Shown here piece by piece: positions 26,857 to 39,078 of a DNA stretch of 64,000 bases. Location: NCBI GenBank assembly GCA_934699135.1, contig CAKUVM010000003.1, positions 1-64,000 of the forward strand, in the 5' to 3' direction. The notes under the pieces were generated by a model. The model saw only the letters and a list, made by a program, of their open reading frames with translations. It did no database searches and was not told where the DNA came from. The position numbers and the translations under genes were made by a program. Positions within the stretch are counted from its first letter, which is position 1. Each line of letters starts with the position of its first letter. Origin of the DNA: an uncultured Bacteroidales bacterium (GTDB lineage: Bacteria > Bacteroidota > Bacteroidia > Bacteroidales > Marinilabiliaceae).

Positions 26857-27708
26857 ATGAGCCAAATCACTGTTTTCGGGCTTCGCCGAGAGCTGACCTC
26901 CTTTTTGGAGCCGCACCTTGGCGCGGAGGCCGCCCCCGCTGTCAGATGGCTGCTGGCCACTGAGTGGGGGTGGTCTCTCACCGACATGGCCTTGCGCCAG
27001 CAAGACGCTGTGCCACAGGCCGAGGCCGACAGGCTGCGCCACATGGCGGCGAGGCTAGCCGCCCACGAGCCTCTGCAATATGTCTGCGGGCGGTGCGACT
27101 TTCGCGGTCTGACGCTCGGCGTGGGGCCTGGCGTGCTGATCCCGCGCCCAGAGACGGAGCAGCTGGTGGAGCTGGCGCGGCAGTGGGCCAACGGGCGGAG
27201 CGGCCTCAGGGTGATGGACATAGGCACGGGCAGCGGGTGCATTGCCATAGCGTTGAGCCACGAACTGAATGGCGCGGCAGTCTCTGCCATAGACTTCTCC
27301 GCCGAGGCCGTGGAGAGGGCGCGAGCCAACGCGAGAGGCACGGGCGTGAGGGTCTGGAGGCAAGACATCTTGACGGCTGAGCCCGAGTCTCTCGGCACCT
27401 ATGACATTGTGGTGAGCAACCCGCCCTACGTCCGTCAGAGCGAGAGGGCGGCCATGGAGGCCAACGTCTTAGACCATGAGCCGGAGTCGGCGCTCTTTGT
27501 GCCGGATGACGACCCGCTAGTCTTCTACCGCCGCATAACGCAGCTGTGCGCGGGCGGCCTGCTCGCCGCGGGCGGCGGGGTGTTTTTTGAGATCAATGAG
27601 GCGCTGGGCCGCGAGACGGTCGAGATGATGACCGCCGCGGGCCTGCGAGACGCTGGGCTGCGACAAGACTATCTGGGCAAAGACCGCTTCGCCTTTGGTT
27701 TCGTTTAG
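26857..27708 (+). CDS. Peptide chain release factor N5-glutamine methyltransferase PrmC (HemK)
   Basis: Methylates the Gln of the GGQ motif in release factors RF1/RF2. 283 aa. N-terminal helical domain, then a SAM-dependent Rossmann domain with motif I VMDIGTGSGCIAIAL and the substrate-binding NPPY in DIVVSNPPYVRQSE. The PRPETE segment (GVLIPRPETEQLVE) is diagnostic. It starts 10 bp inside the promoter region shared with ribD. Confidence 0.95.
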   Translation: MSQITVFGLRRELTSFLEPHLGAEAAPAVRWLLATEWGWSLTDMALRQQDAVPQAEADRLRHMAARLAAHEPLQYVCGRCDFRGLTLGVGPGVLIPRPETEQLVELARQWANGRSGLRVMDIGTGSGCIAIALSHELNGAAVSAIDFSAEAVERARANARGTGVRVWRQDILTAEPESLGTYDIVVSNPPYVRQSERAAMEANVLDHEPESALFVPDDDPLVFYRRITQLCAGGLLAAGGGVFFEINEALGRETVEMMTAAGLRDAGLRQDYLGKDRFAFGFV

Positions 27709-27800
27709 AGAAAAGCGTATATTAGCCCGCGGGCGGCGAGTGGCGAGCGACTGCATGACGCCCTCCATGACCGGATGATTTTTCAAATGCATTTAGAACT

Positions 27801-28118
27801 ATGATAGAGCAACTTACGGATGCCACTTTCAAGCAGGAGGTGGAAGGCAAAAGCGGCGTGGCCGTGGTGGATTTTTGGGCCGTATGGTGCGGGCCGTGCC
27901 GCGCGCTGGCTCCGCACATAGACGCGCTCGCCTCAGAATATGAGGGAAAGGCGCGCTTCTATAAGATGGACGTTGACGCCAACCAGGAGATTCCGGCAGG
28001 CCTCGGCATCATGTCCATCCCCACGGTCATCTTCTTCAAAGACGGTCAAGTGGCGCAAAAAAGCGTGGGCCTGAGGTCTAAAGACCAGCTTGCCAAGATT
28101 TTGGACGAGATCCTCTAG
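27801..28118 (+). CDS. Thioredoxin
   Basis: Small cytoplasmic disulfide reductase of 105 aa. The active site is in FWAVWCGPCRALAPH (WCGPC), with the cis-Pro in IMSIPTVIFF. Standard length. It is monocistronic, followed by a hairpin terminator. Confidence 0.96.
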   Translation: MIEQLTDATFKQEVEGKSGVAVVDFWAVWCGPCRALAPHIDALASEYEGKARFYKMDVDANQEIPAGLGIMSIPTVIFFKDGQVAQKSVGLRSKDQLAKILDEIL

Positions 28119-28145
28119 CCTCAAGGGCAAGGAGCCATAAGATTT

Positions 28146-28190
28146 CGCCCCCGTCGCTGCCAGACGTTTGGCCAGTGGCGGGGGCTTCAC
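28146..28190 (+). terminator. Terminator of the thioredoxin gene
   Basis: GCCCCCG...CGGGGGC stem around a GCTGCCAGACGTTTGGCCAG centre, followed by TTCACTTTTG. Lies 28 bp past the stop. Confidence 0.55.
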
Positions 28191-28222
28191 TTTTGCCAAG
28201 GGTGGCATAATTCACGCCCCGC

Positions 28223-28264
28223 TAAAAAACAAGCAGGCCCGATGGTCTCCCACCGGGCCTGCTT
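28223..28264 (-). terminator. Intrinsic terminator of small RNA A
   Basis: AAGCAGGCCC (minus strand, 28264-28255) pairs with 28240-28231 and is followed by GTTTTTT. Confidence 0.88.
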
Positions 28265-28375
28265 ATGAGAAAATCACAATCAAACAGAGCCGGACCGTTG
28301 TCCGCTCAGCGCCTGCCGTCACGGCAAGCACAACTAAAAACCTCCATTATGAAAAACTATCACTTTCTTTTGTTG
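28223..28375 (-). ncRNA. Small structured RNA A (member of a three-copy family)
   Basis: Predicted transcript of about 150 nt on the minus strand between an exact TAnnTTTG box (28382-28389) and a strong terminator. It shares blocks with RNAs B and C: TTTTTCATAATGGAGG near the 5' end, hairpin 1 TGCCG-TGA-CGGCA, hairpin 2 GAGC(GGAC)-AACG-(GTCC)GGCTC with tetraloop AACG, and the tail GTTTGATTGTGATTTTCTCA. A 13-codon ATG frame (MEVFSCACRDGRR) is not kept in B or C, so I read it as non-coding. The family is not one I can name; function unknown. Confidence 0.75.
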
Positions 28376-28381
28376 ACATTG

Positions 28382-28389
28382 CAAATATA
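28382..28389 (-). promoter_or_regulatory. -7 box of small RNA A
   Basis: TATATTTG on the minus strand, exact TAnnTTTG, followed by CAATGTCAACAAAA as at the susC promoter. No clear -33 element. Confidence 0.65.
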
Positions 28390-28828
28390 TGACAGCCCGC
28401 CCACGCCACACACTATTTTCAACACAGAGCGGCCTTTCATCAATCAACGGCGCGACTGTCGCGCGAATGGTGCGTTTTCTTCTACTGAAATCTATTCTTG
28501 CCTGGTAGTGCGGACAGAACACGTCTCGTCAGCTCCTGGATGGGATGGGTTAGAAGACTCTTGCCGCGTTGCCTTTGGCTTTTCCGCCTTATTTTTTTTG
28601 GGGTCAACTTTCCCGTCGCGAAACCGGCCTTTTTCGCCTGGCCTTACCCTGGCAGGAATGCCACTCCCGCGGGCTTGCTCGTGTCGTGAGCGGCAAGTAT
28701 GGATGGCCAACGCGCTCCTTCACGTCTTTTTCGTTGACTTCAGGCGAGTGTTTGAGCGGTCGAAATGGCTTTCGTTGAGATATACCCGCCGATGGTGGAA
28801 AAGATTGCCCAAGGGCGGCACGACACGC
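28390..28828. other. Spacer between the divergent small RNA genes A and B
   Basis: About 440 bp with no convincing coding frame, repeat or RNA structure. Long open frames crossing it on both strands have no start context and no recognisable domains. It must hold the upstream promoter elements of both RNAs. Confidence 0.5.
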
Positions 28829-28836
28829 TACCTTTG
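28829..28836 (+). promoter_or_regulatory. -7 box of small RNA B
   Basis: TACCTTTG, exact TAnnTTTG, with TTG 21 bp upstream (28805-28807). Followed by CCAATGTCA, matching RNA A. Confidence 0.7.
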
Positions 28837-28842
28837 CCAATG

Positions 28843-29003
28843 TCATAAGACAAGAAGCAGAGAATTCTTTTCATAATAGAGGTTTCATGGCGGACGGCCG
28901 CGACGGTCATCTCCGCAACCCCGACAACGGTCAGGGACAATCAGTTTGATAGTTACAGTGAACAAAAAGTCCCTGCCGCCCTCACGGGCGGCAGGGACTT
29001 TTT
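28843..29003 (+). ncRNA. Small structured RNA B (member of a three-copy family)
   Basis: Predicted transcript of about 160 nt, plus strand, between the TACCTTTG box and a strong terminator. Shared blocks: CTTTTCATAATAGAGGTTT, hairpin 1 GGCCG-CGA-CGGTC (G-U and C-G pairs replace those of A), hairpin 2 CCC(C)GAC-AACG-GTC(A)GGG with the same AACG loop, then CAGTTTGATAGT. The ATG of RNA A is ATA here, which breaks the small frame. A and B are divergent and 470 bp apart. Confidence 0.75.
28964..29003 (+). terminator. Strong terminator of small RNA B (bidirectional form)
   Basis: GTCCCTGCCGCCC-TCAC-GGGCGGCAGGGAC, a perfect 13-bp stem flanked by AAAAA and TTTTT. The following 29004-29244 shows no gene. 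Confidence 0.93.
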
Positions 29004-29244
29004 GTGTGGCGCGTGTCCACGGCTCTGGTGTTTTTGAGAGTCAATTGTCAAACATAGTGAACTGGTCTTCAGAAGCCACGTTGGCGGGGGTCGTCGGCAT
29101 AACGTTCCATCATGTCTTGAGGGACTCGTGCGGGTGGCGGGAATATGTGTCGCAATAGTCCCGCGGAAATGAGGTCGTATGGGCTTTCGAACATAAAAAT
29201 CAGATATTTGCCGCGCGCACCGTGGGTGAGGCCTAAACATACAA

Positions 29245-29279
29245 GCGCGGCCTGCAGACTCACGTCTGCAGGGCCGCGC
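29245..29279 (-). terminator. Terminator hairpin after gltD
   Basis: GCGCGGCCTGCAGAC-TCAC-GTCTGCA(G)GGCCGCGC, a 15-bp stem with one bulge, 33 bp past the gltD stop; on the minus strand it is followed by TTGTATGTTT. Confidence 0.7.
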
Positions 29280-29311
29280 CGACAATAAAAAACCAGACTA
29301 ACAGATTTTTT

Positions 29312-30739
29312 TTATTCCTTAGCCATAAGCCAGTTGTGGACTCCCTCGGCCGTCTCGCGACCCCTGGCAATGGCACGGACCACCAGGCTCGCGCCCGTGG
29401 CGGCGTCGCCCGCCGCAAAAACGCCAGGGACGCTCGTCATTCCGTTTTTGTCAACTTTAATGTTGCCGCGGGCGTCAAGCTCCACGCCCAGCTCATTCAC
29501 AAGTCCCTCGTGCACAGGGGAGAGGAAGCCCATACAGAGCAACACGAGTTCGGCATCGACAGTGTAGGCCGTCTCGGGCTTCTCGGTCATCTGCCAACGC
29601 CCGTCTGCACCCTTCGTCCACTCCACCTCCACAAGCTCCACTTTCTTCACGTGGCCGTTCTCGCCAATAAAACGCTTGGTGTTCAAGCTCCAGCGGCGGT
29701 CACAGCCCTCTTTGTGGCTCGATGTGGTCTTCAGCACCATGGGCCAATATGGCCAAGGGTTGCCGGGCGCGCGTTTTTCACTAGGTTTGGGCATTATCTC
29801 AATCTGCATCACGGAGCGCGCCTTTTGGCGATTGCTCGTGCCAACGCAGTCGGAGCCAGTGTCACCGCCGCCAATGACCAGCACGGGCTTGCCCGTGGCC
29901 AAGATGCGGTCTGACTCTTTCACTTGGTCGCCGCGGTTGACATGGTTCTGCTGCTGAAGGAACTCAAGGGCGAAATGCACACCCTTAAGCTCGCGGCCCT
30001 CCACCTTGAGGTCTCGCGGCAAACCCGCGCCAATGGTCACGACGATGGCGTCGAACTCCTTCCTGATCTTGTCAAGTTTTACGTTGACGCCAACCTCAGA
30101 GTTAGTCTTGAACGTTATGCCCTCGGCCTGAAGCACAGCCAGACGGCGGTCTATCACCTTCTTGCTCAGCTTAAAGTCCGGAATGCCATAGCGAAGCAGG
30201 CCGCCTATGGCGTTGCTCTTCTCAAAGACCGTGACAGAGTGACCGGCCTGGTTGAGCAAGTCCGCCGCCGCCATGCCGGCGGGGCCGCCACCTATTACGG
30301 CCACCTTCTTGCCCGTGCGCTCTGCCGGGATGCGGGGCTTGACGATGCCCAGGTTGAACGCGTGCTCCGCCACGGCGCACTCGTTCTCGCGTATGGTCAC
30401 GGCCTGGTCGTCTTGCGCCAAGACGCAGCTCTTCTCGCACAGAGCGGGGCAAATTCGACCGGTGAACTCTGGGAAGTTGCTCGTGGAGTGGAGTATGTCA
30501 TAGGCCAGGGCCCAGTCGCCGCGCCACGCCGCGTCTTGCCATTCCGGCGTCTTATTGCCCAGTGGGCACGCCCAGTGACAAAAAGGCACGCCGCAGTCCA
30601 TGCACCTGCTGGCCTGGAGCTGGCGGTCGGCCTCGCCCAGGGTCTGCTCCACCTCGCTATAATCCTCAACGCGCTCGGCCAGTGCGCGGTAGCCGCCCTC
30701 TTTGCGGGCCACTTTCATGAATCCTTTAGGATCTGCCAT
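29312..30739 (-). CDS. Glutamate synthase small subunit GltD
   Basis: NADPH-dependent flavoprotein of 475 aa that feeds electrons to GltB for glutamate synthesis. The N-terminal iron-sulfur region has RCMDCGVPFCHWACPLGN and a second cluster in CPALCEKSCVL. A FAD-binding GGGPAGMAAADLL and an NADPH-binding VIGGGDTGSDCVGT follow, and the C-terminal FAAGDAATGASLVV is typical. The ATG at 30739 (MADPKGFMKV) matches the family; the frame is open to 30799. It lies 89 bp after gltB and is probably cotranscribed. Confidence 0.95.
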   Translation of the reverse strand: MADPKGFMKVARKEGGYRALAERVEDYSEVEQTLGEADRQLQASRCMDCGVPFCHWACPLGNKTPEWQDAAWRGDWALAYDILHSTSNFPEFTGRICPALCEKSCVLAQDDQAVTIRENECAVAEHAFNLGIVKPRIPAERTGKKVAVIGGGPAGMAAADLLNQAGHSVTVFEKSNAIGGLLRYGIPDFKLSKKVIDRRLAVLQAEGITFKTNSEVGVNVKLDKIRKEFDAIVVTIGAGLPRDLKVEGRELKGVHFALEFLQQQNHVNRGDQVKESDRILATGKPVLVIGGGDTGSDCVGTSNRQKARSVMQIEIMPKPSEKRAPGNPWPYWPMVLKTTSSHKEGCDRRWSLNTKRFIGENGHVKKVELVEVEWTKGADGRWQMTEKPETAYTVDAELVLLCMGFLSPVHEGLVNELGVELDARGNIKVDKNGMTSVPGVFAAGDAATGASLVVRAIARGRETAEGVHNWLMAKE

Positions 30740-30828
30740 GATGATATTCTTGTGTATCGCGCGCCGTCGCCGCAGAGACGCCGGCGCGCAATGGGACAAT
30801 CTGATTAGTTATTCTTTCTTGGGCTGGA

Positions 30829-35364
<4,536 letters not shown>

Positions 35365-35395
35365 GGTCGTTTTATTGTGTTTCTGTATCGTCTTT

Positions 35396-35472
35396 GCCCC
35401 TTTTGGCTAGGGGGGGAGCGCCTCATTGTGCCTCTGCCCGCGCGCCTGCCCTTTTGCCAAGGGGGGGGTGGA
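35396..35472 (-). repeat. Two similar poly-G/C motifs in the gltB leader
   Basis: CCCCTTTTGGCTAGGGGGGG at about 35398-35417 and CCCTTTTGCCAAGGGGGGGG at about 35450-35468 are near-copies 50 bp apart, upstream of gltB. Each carries a run of 7-8 G on the plus strand, so each is prone to slippage. They sit in the predicted gltB 5' leader. Confidence 0.5.
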
Positions 35473-35541
35473 TTTTCATTCACTATCTTTTCAAAAGCAT
35501 CGAAATGACGCATCTCACATCGCTTTGCTTCTGAAACGTCA

Positions 35542-35549
35542 CAAATCTA
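35542..35549 (-). promoter_or_regulatory. Likely -7 box of gltBD
   Basis: TAGATTTG on the minus strand, exact TAnnTTTG, giving a leader of about 170 nt that contains the two G-tract motifs. Confidence 0.5.
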
Positions 35550-35558
35550 ACAAACAAA

Positions 35559-35798
35559 CTAATAATTCGGAAGCATACAAGACACTTTAACCGCCATTTC
35601 CGACTTCTTTAAGCAAATCACCCAAGAAAACGTAAGTAATCCACCTAATGATGTGTCAAAAAGAAACAAGCCGACAGCCATTGACCCAAGGGCGACTAAA
35701 AAAAATGCCGCATAATCATACATAAGCGTGGGCAAAGAAAAAGCGACCCCAGTTTTCGCAACTAGAGACGCCATTTGATGAATACAAAAACTTATCAC
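35559..35798 (-). CDS. Small putative membrane protein, function unknown
   Basis: Frame of up to 79 aa (GTG at 35798) or 71 aa from the ATG at 35774 (MASLVAKTGV). It has two hydrophobic stretches (YDYAAFFLVALGSMAVGLFLF and LGGLLTFSWVICL) with a short loop between, then a basic tail. An exact TACCTTTG promoter box lies 115 bp upstream. I do not recognise the family; a two-helix protein of this size is common in Bacteroidales. It could also be a chance frame. Confidence 0.4.
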   Translation of the reverse strand: MISFCIHQMASLVAKTGVAFSLPTLMYDYAAFFLVALGSMAVGLFLFDTSLGGLLTFSWVICLKKSEMAVKVSCMLPNY

Positions 35799-35912
35799 TA
35801 CCTTGTAAAACCTAAACTTGCGTAACTAAACCCAATTCTCCGCTAGCCGCAAGGCTCGGACAGAGAACGAATTGCGGAAATTTTGACATAGACTTCTTCA
35901 CAGCTGCAATGG

Positions 35913-35920
35913 CAAAGGTA
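35913..35920 (-). promoter_or_regulatory. -7 box upstream of the small membrane protein
   Basis: TACCTTTG on the minus strand. The roughly 110-nt leader holds CAATTC...GAATTG complementary segments and may fold. The rest of 35799-36086 shows no gene. Confidence 0.45.
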
Positions 35921-36085
35921 GAAAGCATATCCACATTGGCACCATGTAAATCTTTGTTTTTGACGAACGGTATGAAATCTTTGACGAGCCGTTAAAGTTG
36001 ATGTCATTTTCGGTGACGAACCGCACTCTCGCCCCGCCGCTCAAAAAAAAAATTAGCCATAGGGCATTTTTATTGCCACGGATAG

Positions 36086-36115
36086 TTGGCGTTTCAAACA
36101 AAAGCTCTACCTTTG
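36086..36115 (+). promoter_or_regulatory. Promoter of small RNA C
   Basis: TTG at 36086-36088, 19-bp spacer and TACCTTTG at 36108-36115: a full Bacteroidetes promoter. Confidence 0.8.
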
Positions 36116-36121
36116 CTGGTG

Positions 36122-36254
36122 AAAGGAGTTTTTCATTAAAAAGCTCGGGCCGTGACGGTAACTGGGCAGCTGAACAACGGTTCAGTGATTTTTGATTGTG
36201 ATTTTTCTCATAGCGGTGAGGGGCGGCAGAATTCTTCTGCCGCCCTTCTTTTTT
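36122..36254 (+). ncRNA. Small structured RNA C (member of a three-copy family)
   Basis: Predicted transcript of about 133 nt. It shares with A and B: GAGTTTTTCATTA near the 5' end, hairpin 1 GGCCG-TGA-CGGT, hairpin 2 CTGAAC-AACG-GTTCAG (a perfect stem with base pairs different from A and B and the same loop), and TTTGATTGTGATTTTTCTCA, nearly identical to A. It lies 7 kb from B and 80 bp before the promoter of the broken AAA-ATPase gene. No coding frame is conserved. Confidence 0.78.
36221..36254 (+). terminator. Intrinsic terminator of small RNA C
   Basis: GGGCGGCAGAA-TTC-TTCTGCCGCCC followed by TTCTTTTTT. Confidence 0.93.
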
Positions 36255-36335
36255 ATTATACACTTGTGTTTGATTCCGCAGAGGCTTGCCGGCGCTAGAT
36301 CTCACGCAGCCGCGGGCGTTACATTTTTTAGTGAC

Positions 36336-36343
36336 TATATTTG
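36336..36343 (+). promoter_or_regulatory. -7 box of the AAA-ATPase-like gene
   Basis: TATATTTG, exact TAnnTTTG, 23 bp before the TTG start. Confidence 0.55.
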
Positions 36344-36366
36344 TAGAGTAGCAATAGAGTTTAGCC

Positions 36367-36802
36367 TTGAGCAAGAAACTGCCATACGGCGTGTCAGACT
36401 TCAACGTAGTGATCCGCGAAGACTACTGCTACGCGGATAAGACGCGATACATTCCACTGATGGAGGAGCAGCCCGACTTCCTCTTCCTCATCCGCCCTCG
36501 CCGCTTCGGCAAGAGCCTGTTTCTCCGCATGCTGGCCTATTACTATGACTCATTCTTCAAAGATCGCTTCAACGAACTCTTTGACAAACTTTGGATTGGC
36601 CAGAGCCCCACGCCCAAACAAGGCGCCTATCAAGTTCTTTGCCTAGACTTCTCGAAAGCAGGTGGCAAGCTGAACGAGATTGAAGGCAACTGCAAGAGGT
36701 ATATCAGCGGCACCCTTGATGACTTCATGCGAAAATATTAGGCAGCTCTTCTTAATGTTTGAGGGGTGGGAACTGAAGAGGATGGAAGAGGCGCTTGACT
36801 AA
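36367..36802 (+). pseudogene. Broken AAA-ATPase-like / PD-(D/E)XK family gene
   Basis: From a TTG start the frame gives 124 aa that match the N-terminus of the AAA-ATPase-like family (LPYGVSDFNVVIREDYCYAD, then LIRPRRFGKSLFLRMLAYYY with the RFGKS P-loop), normally about 520 aa with a C-terminal nuclease-like domain. It stops at 36740. Directly after, in another frame, comes a 19-codon piece (QLFLMFEGWELKRMEEALD) ending in TAA at 36802, probably the tail of this or a neighbouring gene. Some 400 residues are missing, so an internal deletion is likely. The truncated product keeps the Walker A but not the rest of the ATPase. Confidence 0.75.
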
Positions 36803-36824
36803 GGCGCAAACAAGTTAACTACTA

Positions 36825-37721
36825 ATGGAAATGGAGAAAAAAGATATGGCAGGCAGCGCTGCCGGCTACCGTGAGGGCATTGTCTCCGTGGTGATGAACA
36901 CCGCTCTCTTCGGTCTCAAATTTTGGGCGGGCGTGACCTGTGGGTCTGTGGCCATTGTGGCCGACGCCTGGCACACGCTGTCAGACACTTTCAGCTCTGT
37001 CATTGTCATTGTTTCCGTCCGCCTGGCGGCCATGCGCCCCGACGACAAGCACCCTTACGGCTATGGCCGTTGGGAGCAGATTGCGGCTCTGTTCATTGGC
37101 TGCATGCTGGGCATCGTGGCCTATGATTTCGCCTCGGAGGCCATAGGCCGGCTCCAGAGCCGCACGCCCACCAGTTTCGGCCCGTTGGCCATAGGCGTGA
37201 CGGCCATCTCCATTGTGGTGAAGGAGGGGCTTGCGCAATATGCCTTCCGCCTGGCCCGCAAGAGTGGCAACGAGGCCGTGAGGGCCGACGGTTGGCACCA
37301 TAGGAGCGACGCCCTGTCTTCCGTAGTGGTGTTGCTCGGCATTCTCTTCGCCAAGCAGCTGTGGTGGATTGACGCCGCGCTAGGCCTCGTGGTGGCCGCC
37401 ATGCTCTTTTTCGCCACATATAAGATAATCCGTCAGACGGTTGACGAGCTGCTGGGCGAGAAACCGTCTGACGAGCTCACTGAACAGATCAGACACATTG
37501 CCGCGGCCACGAGTCACGTGGAGCTGGAGGTTCACCACCTGCACCTCCACAACTACGTGACGCATAAGGAGCTCACTCTCCACATCAAGATGGATGGGAG
37601 CAAGAGCTTGCGGGAGTGTCACCAAGTGGCCACGCGCCTTGAGGATAATATAAAGAAAGAGCTGGGAATTGACGCCACGGTGCATCTGGAACCCCTTGGC
37701 GACGCTCACGACACCGACTAG
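36825..37721 (+). CDS. Cation diffusion facilitator (CDF) metal transporter
   Basis: Inner-membrane exporter of divalent metals such as Zn, Fe or Mn, 298 aa. Six helices with metal-site residues in VADAWHTLSDTFSS (helix 2, H-x3-D) and VRADGWHHRSDALSS (helix 5, D-x2-H-x3-D). A C-terminal cytoplasmic ferredoxin-like domain follows (HHLHLHNYVTHKELTLHIKM). Its final four bases overlap the converging ksgA. Confidence 0.93.
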   Translation: MEMEKKDMAGSAAGYREGIVSVVMNTALFGLKFWAGVTCGSVAIVADAWHTLSDTFSSVIVIVSVRLAAMRPDDKHPYGYGRWEQIAALFIGCMLGIVAYDFASEAIGRLQSRTPTSFGPLAIGVTAISIVVKEGLAQYAFRLARKSGNEAVRADGWHHRSDALSSVVVLLGILFAKQLWWIDAALGLVVAAMLFFATYKIIRQTVDELLGEKPSDELTEQIRHIAAATSHVELEVHHLHLHNYVTHKELTLHIKMDGSKSLRECHQVATRLEDNIKKELGIDATVHLEPLGDAHDTD

Positions 37722-38518
37722 ACCTCAGATTGCGACGCTCGGCGGGCGGCGTCCACTTTGTTGGTCAGGTCAACGAACTCCGCCACGCTCAACTGCTCGG
37801 GCCTGCGCTTCACCACGGGGTCGTCTTGAAGGGTGGACAAGTCTAGGCCGAGAGACTTCAACCCGTTCCAAATCATCTTGCGCCTCTGCCCAAACGTGGC
37901 CTTCACCACGCGGCGGAACAAGGCCTCGTCACAGTCTAGGCGGCTCACACCATTGCGCCGCATCCTGATGACTCCGCTCTTCACCTTGGGTGGCGGGTTG
38001 AACACGTCTTCATGCACCGTGAATAGGTACTCTATGTCGTAATATGCCTGCAAGAAGACGCTCAATATGCCATAGTCTCTCGTGCCAGGCCCCGAGGCCA
38101 GGCGCAAGGCCACCTCGCGCTGGAGCATGCCCACAATCATGGGCACGCGGTCCTTATATTCCAATATCCTGAAAAATATCTGGCTGGAGATGTTATATGG
38201 GAAGTTGCCAATCACGGCAAAGCTCTCACCCGTCCCGAAGAAAGCGTCGGCGTCGAGGCGCAGGAAGTCGCCATAGACCACCGTCTCGGCTTTGTCAGGA
38301 TAGTTGGCCTTGAGGTAGTCCACGCTCTCTTGGTCCACCTCTATCAGTTTCATGTCCAGTTCGGGACGGCGGAAGAGATATTGGCTCAGCACGCCCATGC
38401 CAGGGCCCACCTCCACGGCGTGGCCCTCATAGTCGAGCGCGTCCACAATGTCTTTTGCTATCTGCTGGCTCGTCAGGAAGTGCTGACCGAGCTGTTTTTT
38501 AGGCTTGACGTTCTGCAT
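37718..38518 (-). CDS. 16S rRNA dimethyladenosine transferase RsmA (KsgA)
   Basis: Dimethylates the two adjacent adenines near the 3' end of 16S rRNA. 266 aa from the ATG at 38518 (MQNVKPKKQLGQHFL, the family start). SAM motif I AVEVGPGMGVLSQYL; catalytic motif IV IGNFPYNISSQIFF. The frame is open upstream to 38617 but nothing there fits. Predicted leader is only a few bases long. Confidence 0.95.
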   Translation of the reverse strand: MQNVKPKKQLGQHFLTSQQIAKDIVDALDYEGHAVEVGPGMGVLSQYLFRRPELDMKLIEVDQESVDYLKANYPDKAETVVYGDFLRLDADAFFGTGESFAVIGNFPYNISSQIFFRILEYKDRVPMIVGMLQREVALRLASGPGTRDYGILSVFLQAYYDIEYLFTVHEDVFNPPPKVKSGVIRMRRNGVSRLDCDEALFRRVVKATFGQRRKMIWNGLKSLGLDLSTLQDDPVVKRRPEQLSVAEFVDLTNKVDAARRASQSEV

Positions 38519-38526
38519 AGTGGCCG

Positions 38527-38534
38527 CAAAGGTA
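38527..38534 (-). promoter_or_regulatory. -7 box of ksgA (near-leaderless)
   Basis: TACCTTTG on the minus strand ends only eight bases before the ATG at 38518, so the transcript would start almost at the start codon. Confidence 0.55.
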
Positions 38535-38564
38535 AGGATATTATCACATTGCGCAGCGAGGCAG

Positions 38565-38597
38565 TTTGCTCCAGAGGCCGGCCTTTGCCTATCTTTG
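38565..38597 (+). promoter_or_regulatory. Promoter of the acetyltransferase gene
   Basis: TTTG at 38565-38568, 21-bp spacer, TATCTTTG at 38590-38597; the gene starts about 20 bp downstream. Confidence 0.65.
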
Positions 38598-38616
38598 CGG
38601 ATCATAAATCTAGGCA

Positions 38617-39043
38617 ATGATGATTAAAGCATATGACGTCAGCGAGCGTGAAGATGGCCTCATTGGGTCGCTTGCGGGCCTGTGGGACTGGTCAGTCCGC
38701 ACGTCTCATCACTTTCTTTCTAACGATGACATTTGCCGTCTTCGCCCGTTTGTCGTCACCGCTCTGCGCGGCGTGCAGTCATTGCGCATGGCGGAGGGCG
38801 ATGGTGGTGGGCAGCTAGGCTTCATTGGCGTGTGCGATGGCAAGATAGAGATGCTCTTTGTGAGCGCAAGTCATTTGGGCCGAGGGGTGGAGAGTGCGCT
38901 GATGCGCCACGGAGATTGACGTGAACGAGCAGAATGAGACGGCCGCGGCCATATATGCCCACTGGGGCTTCCGCGTCATTGGCCGTGACGAGACAGACGG
39001 GCAAGGCAACGCCTTCCCAATCCTCCATATGAAGATGGGGTAG
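38617..39043 (+). pseudogene. GNAT-family acetyltransferase with a frameshift
   Basis: The first frame gives 100 aa with a GNAT fold, including GFIGVCDGKIEMLFV and the acetyl-CoA loop SHLGRGVESALM, then stops at 38919. The other frame continues directly (IDVNEQNETAAAIYAHWGF, then RVIGRDETDGQGN...PILHMKMG) to TAG at 39041. These are the standard C-terminal motifs (VDVNEQNE, HWGF, DGQGNPFPILHM). One extra base, or two missing, just before 38915 accounts for the break. It has an intact promoter, so the loss may be recent, or a sequencing error. Confidence 0.8.
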
Positions 39044-39078
39044 GAGGGTGTGGCAAGAGCCGACCTCACTTTTTCGTC

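Noticed and set aside
28310..28350. A 13-codon ATG frame inside small RNA A
   Set aside because: The start codon is ATA in RNA B and absent in RNA C, while the RNA structure is kept.
28265..28876. Plus-strand open frame of 203 codons between trxA and gltD
   Set aside because: It runs antisense through small RNA A and into RNA B, has odd composition and no domain. The RNA interpretation explains the region better.
35898..36404. Minus-strand open frame of 168 codons over small RNA C
   Set aside because: Antisense to the RNA, its promoter and terminator; composition unlike a real protein.
36367..36740. A complete small ATPase
   Set aside because: It matches only the first quarter of its family and lacks Walker B and the rest; called a pseudogene instead.
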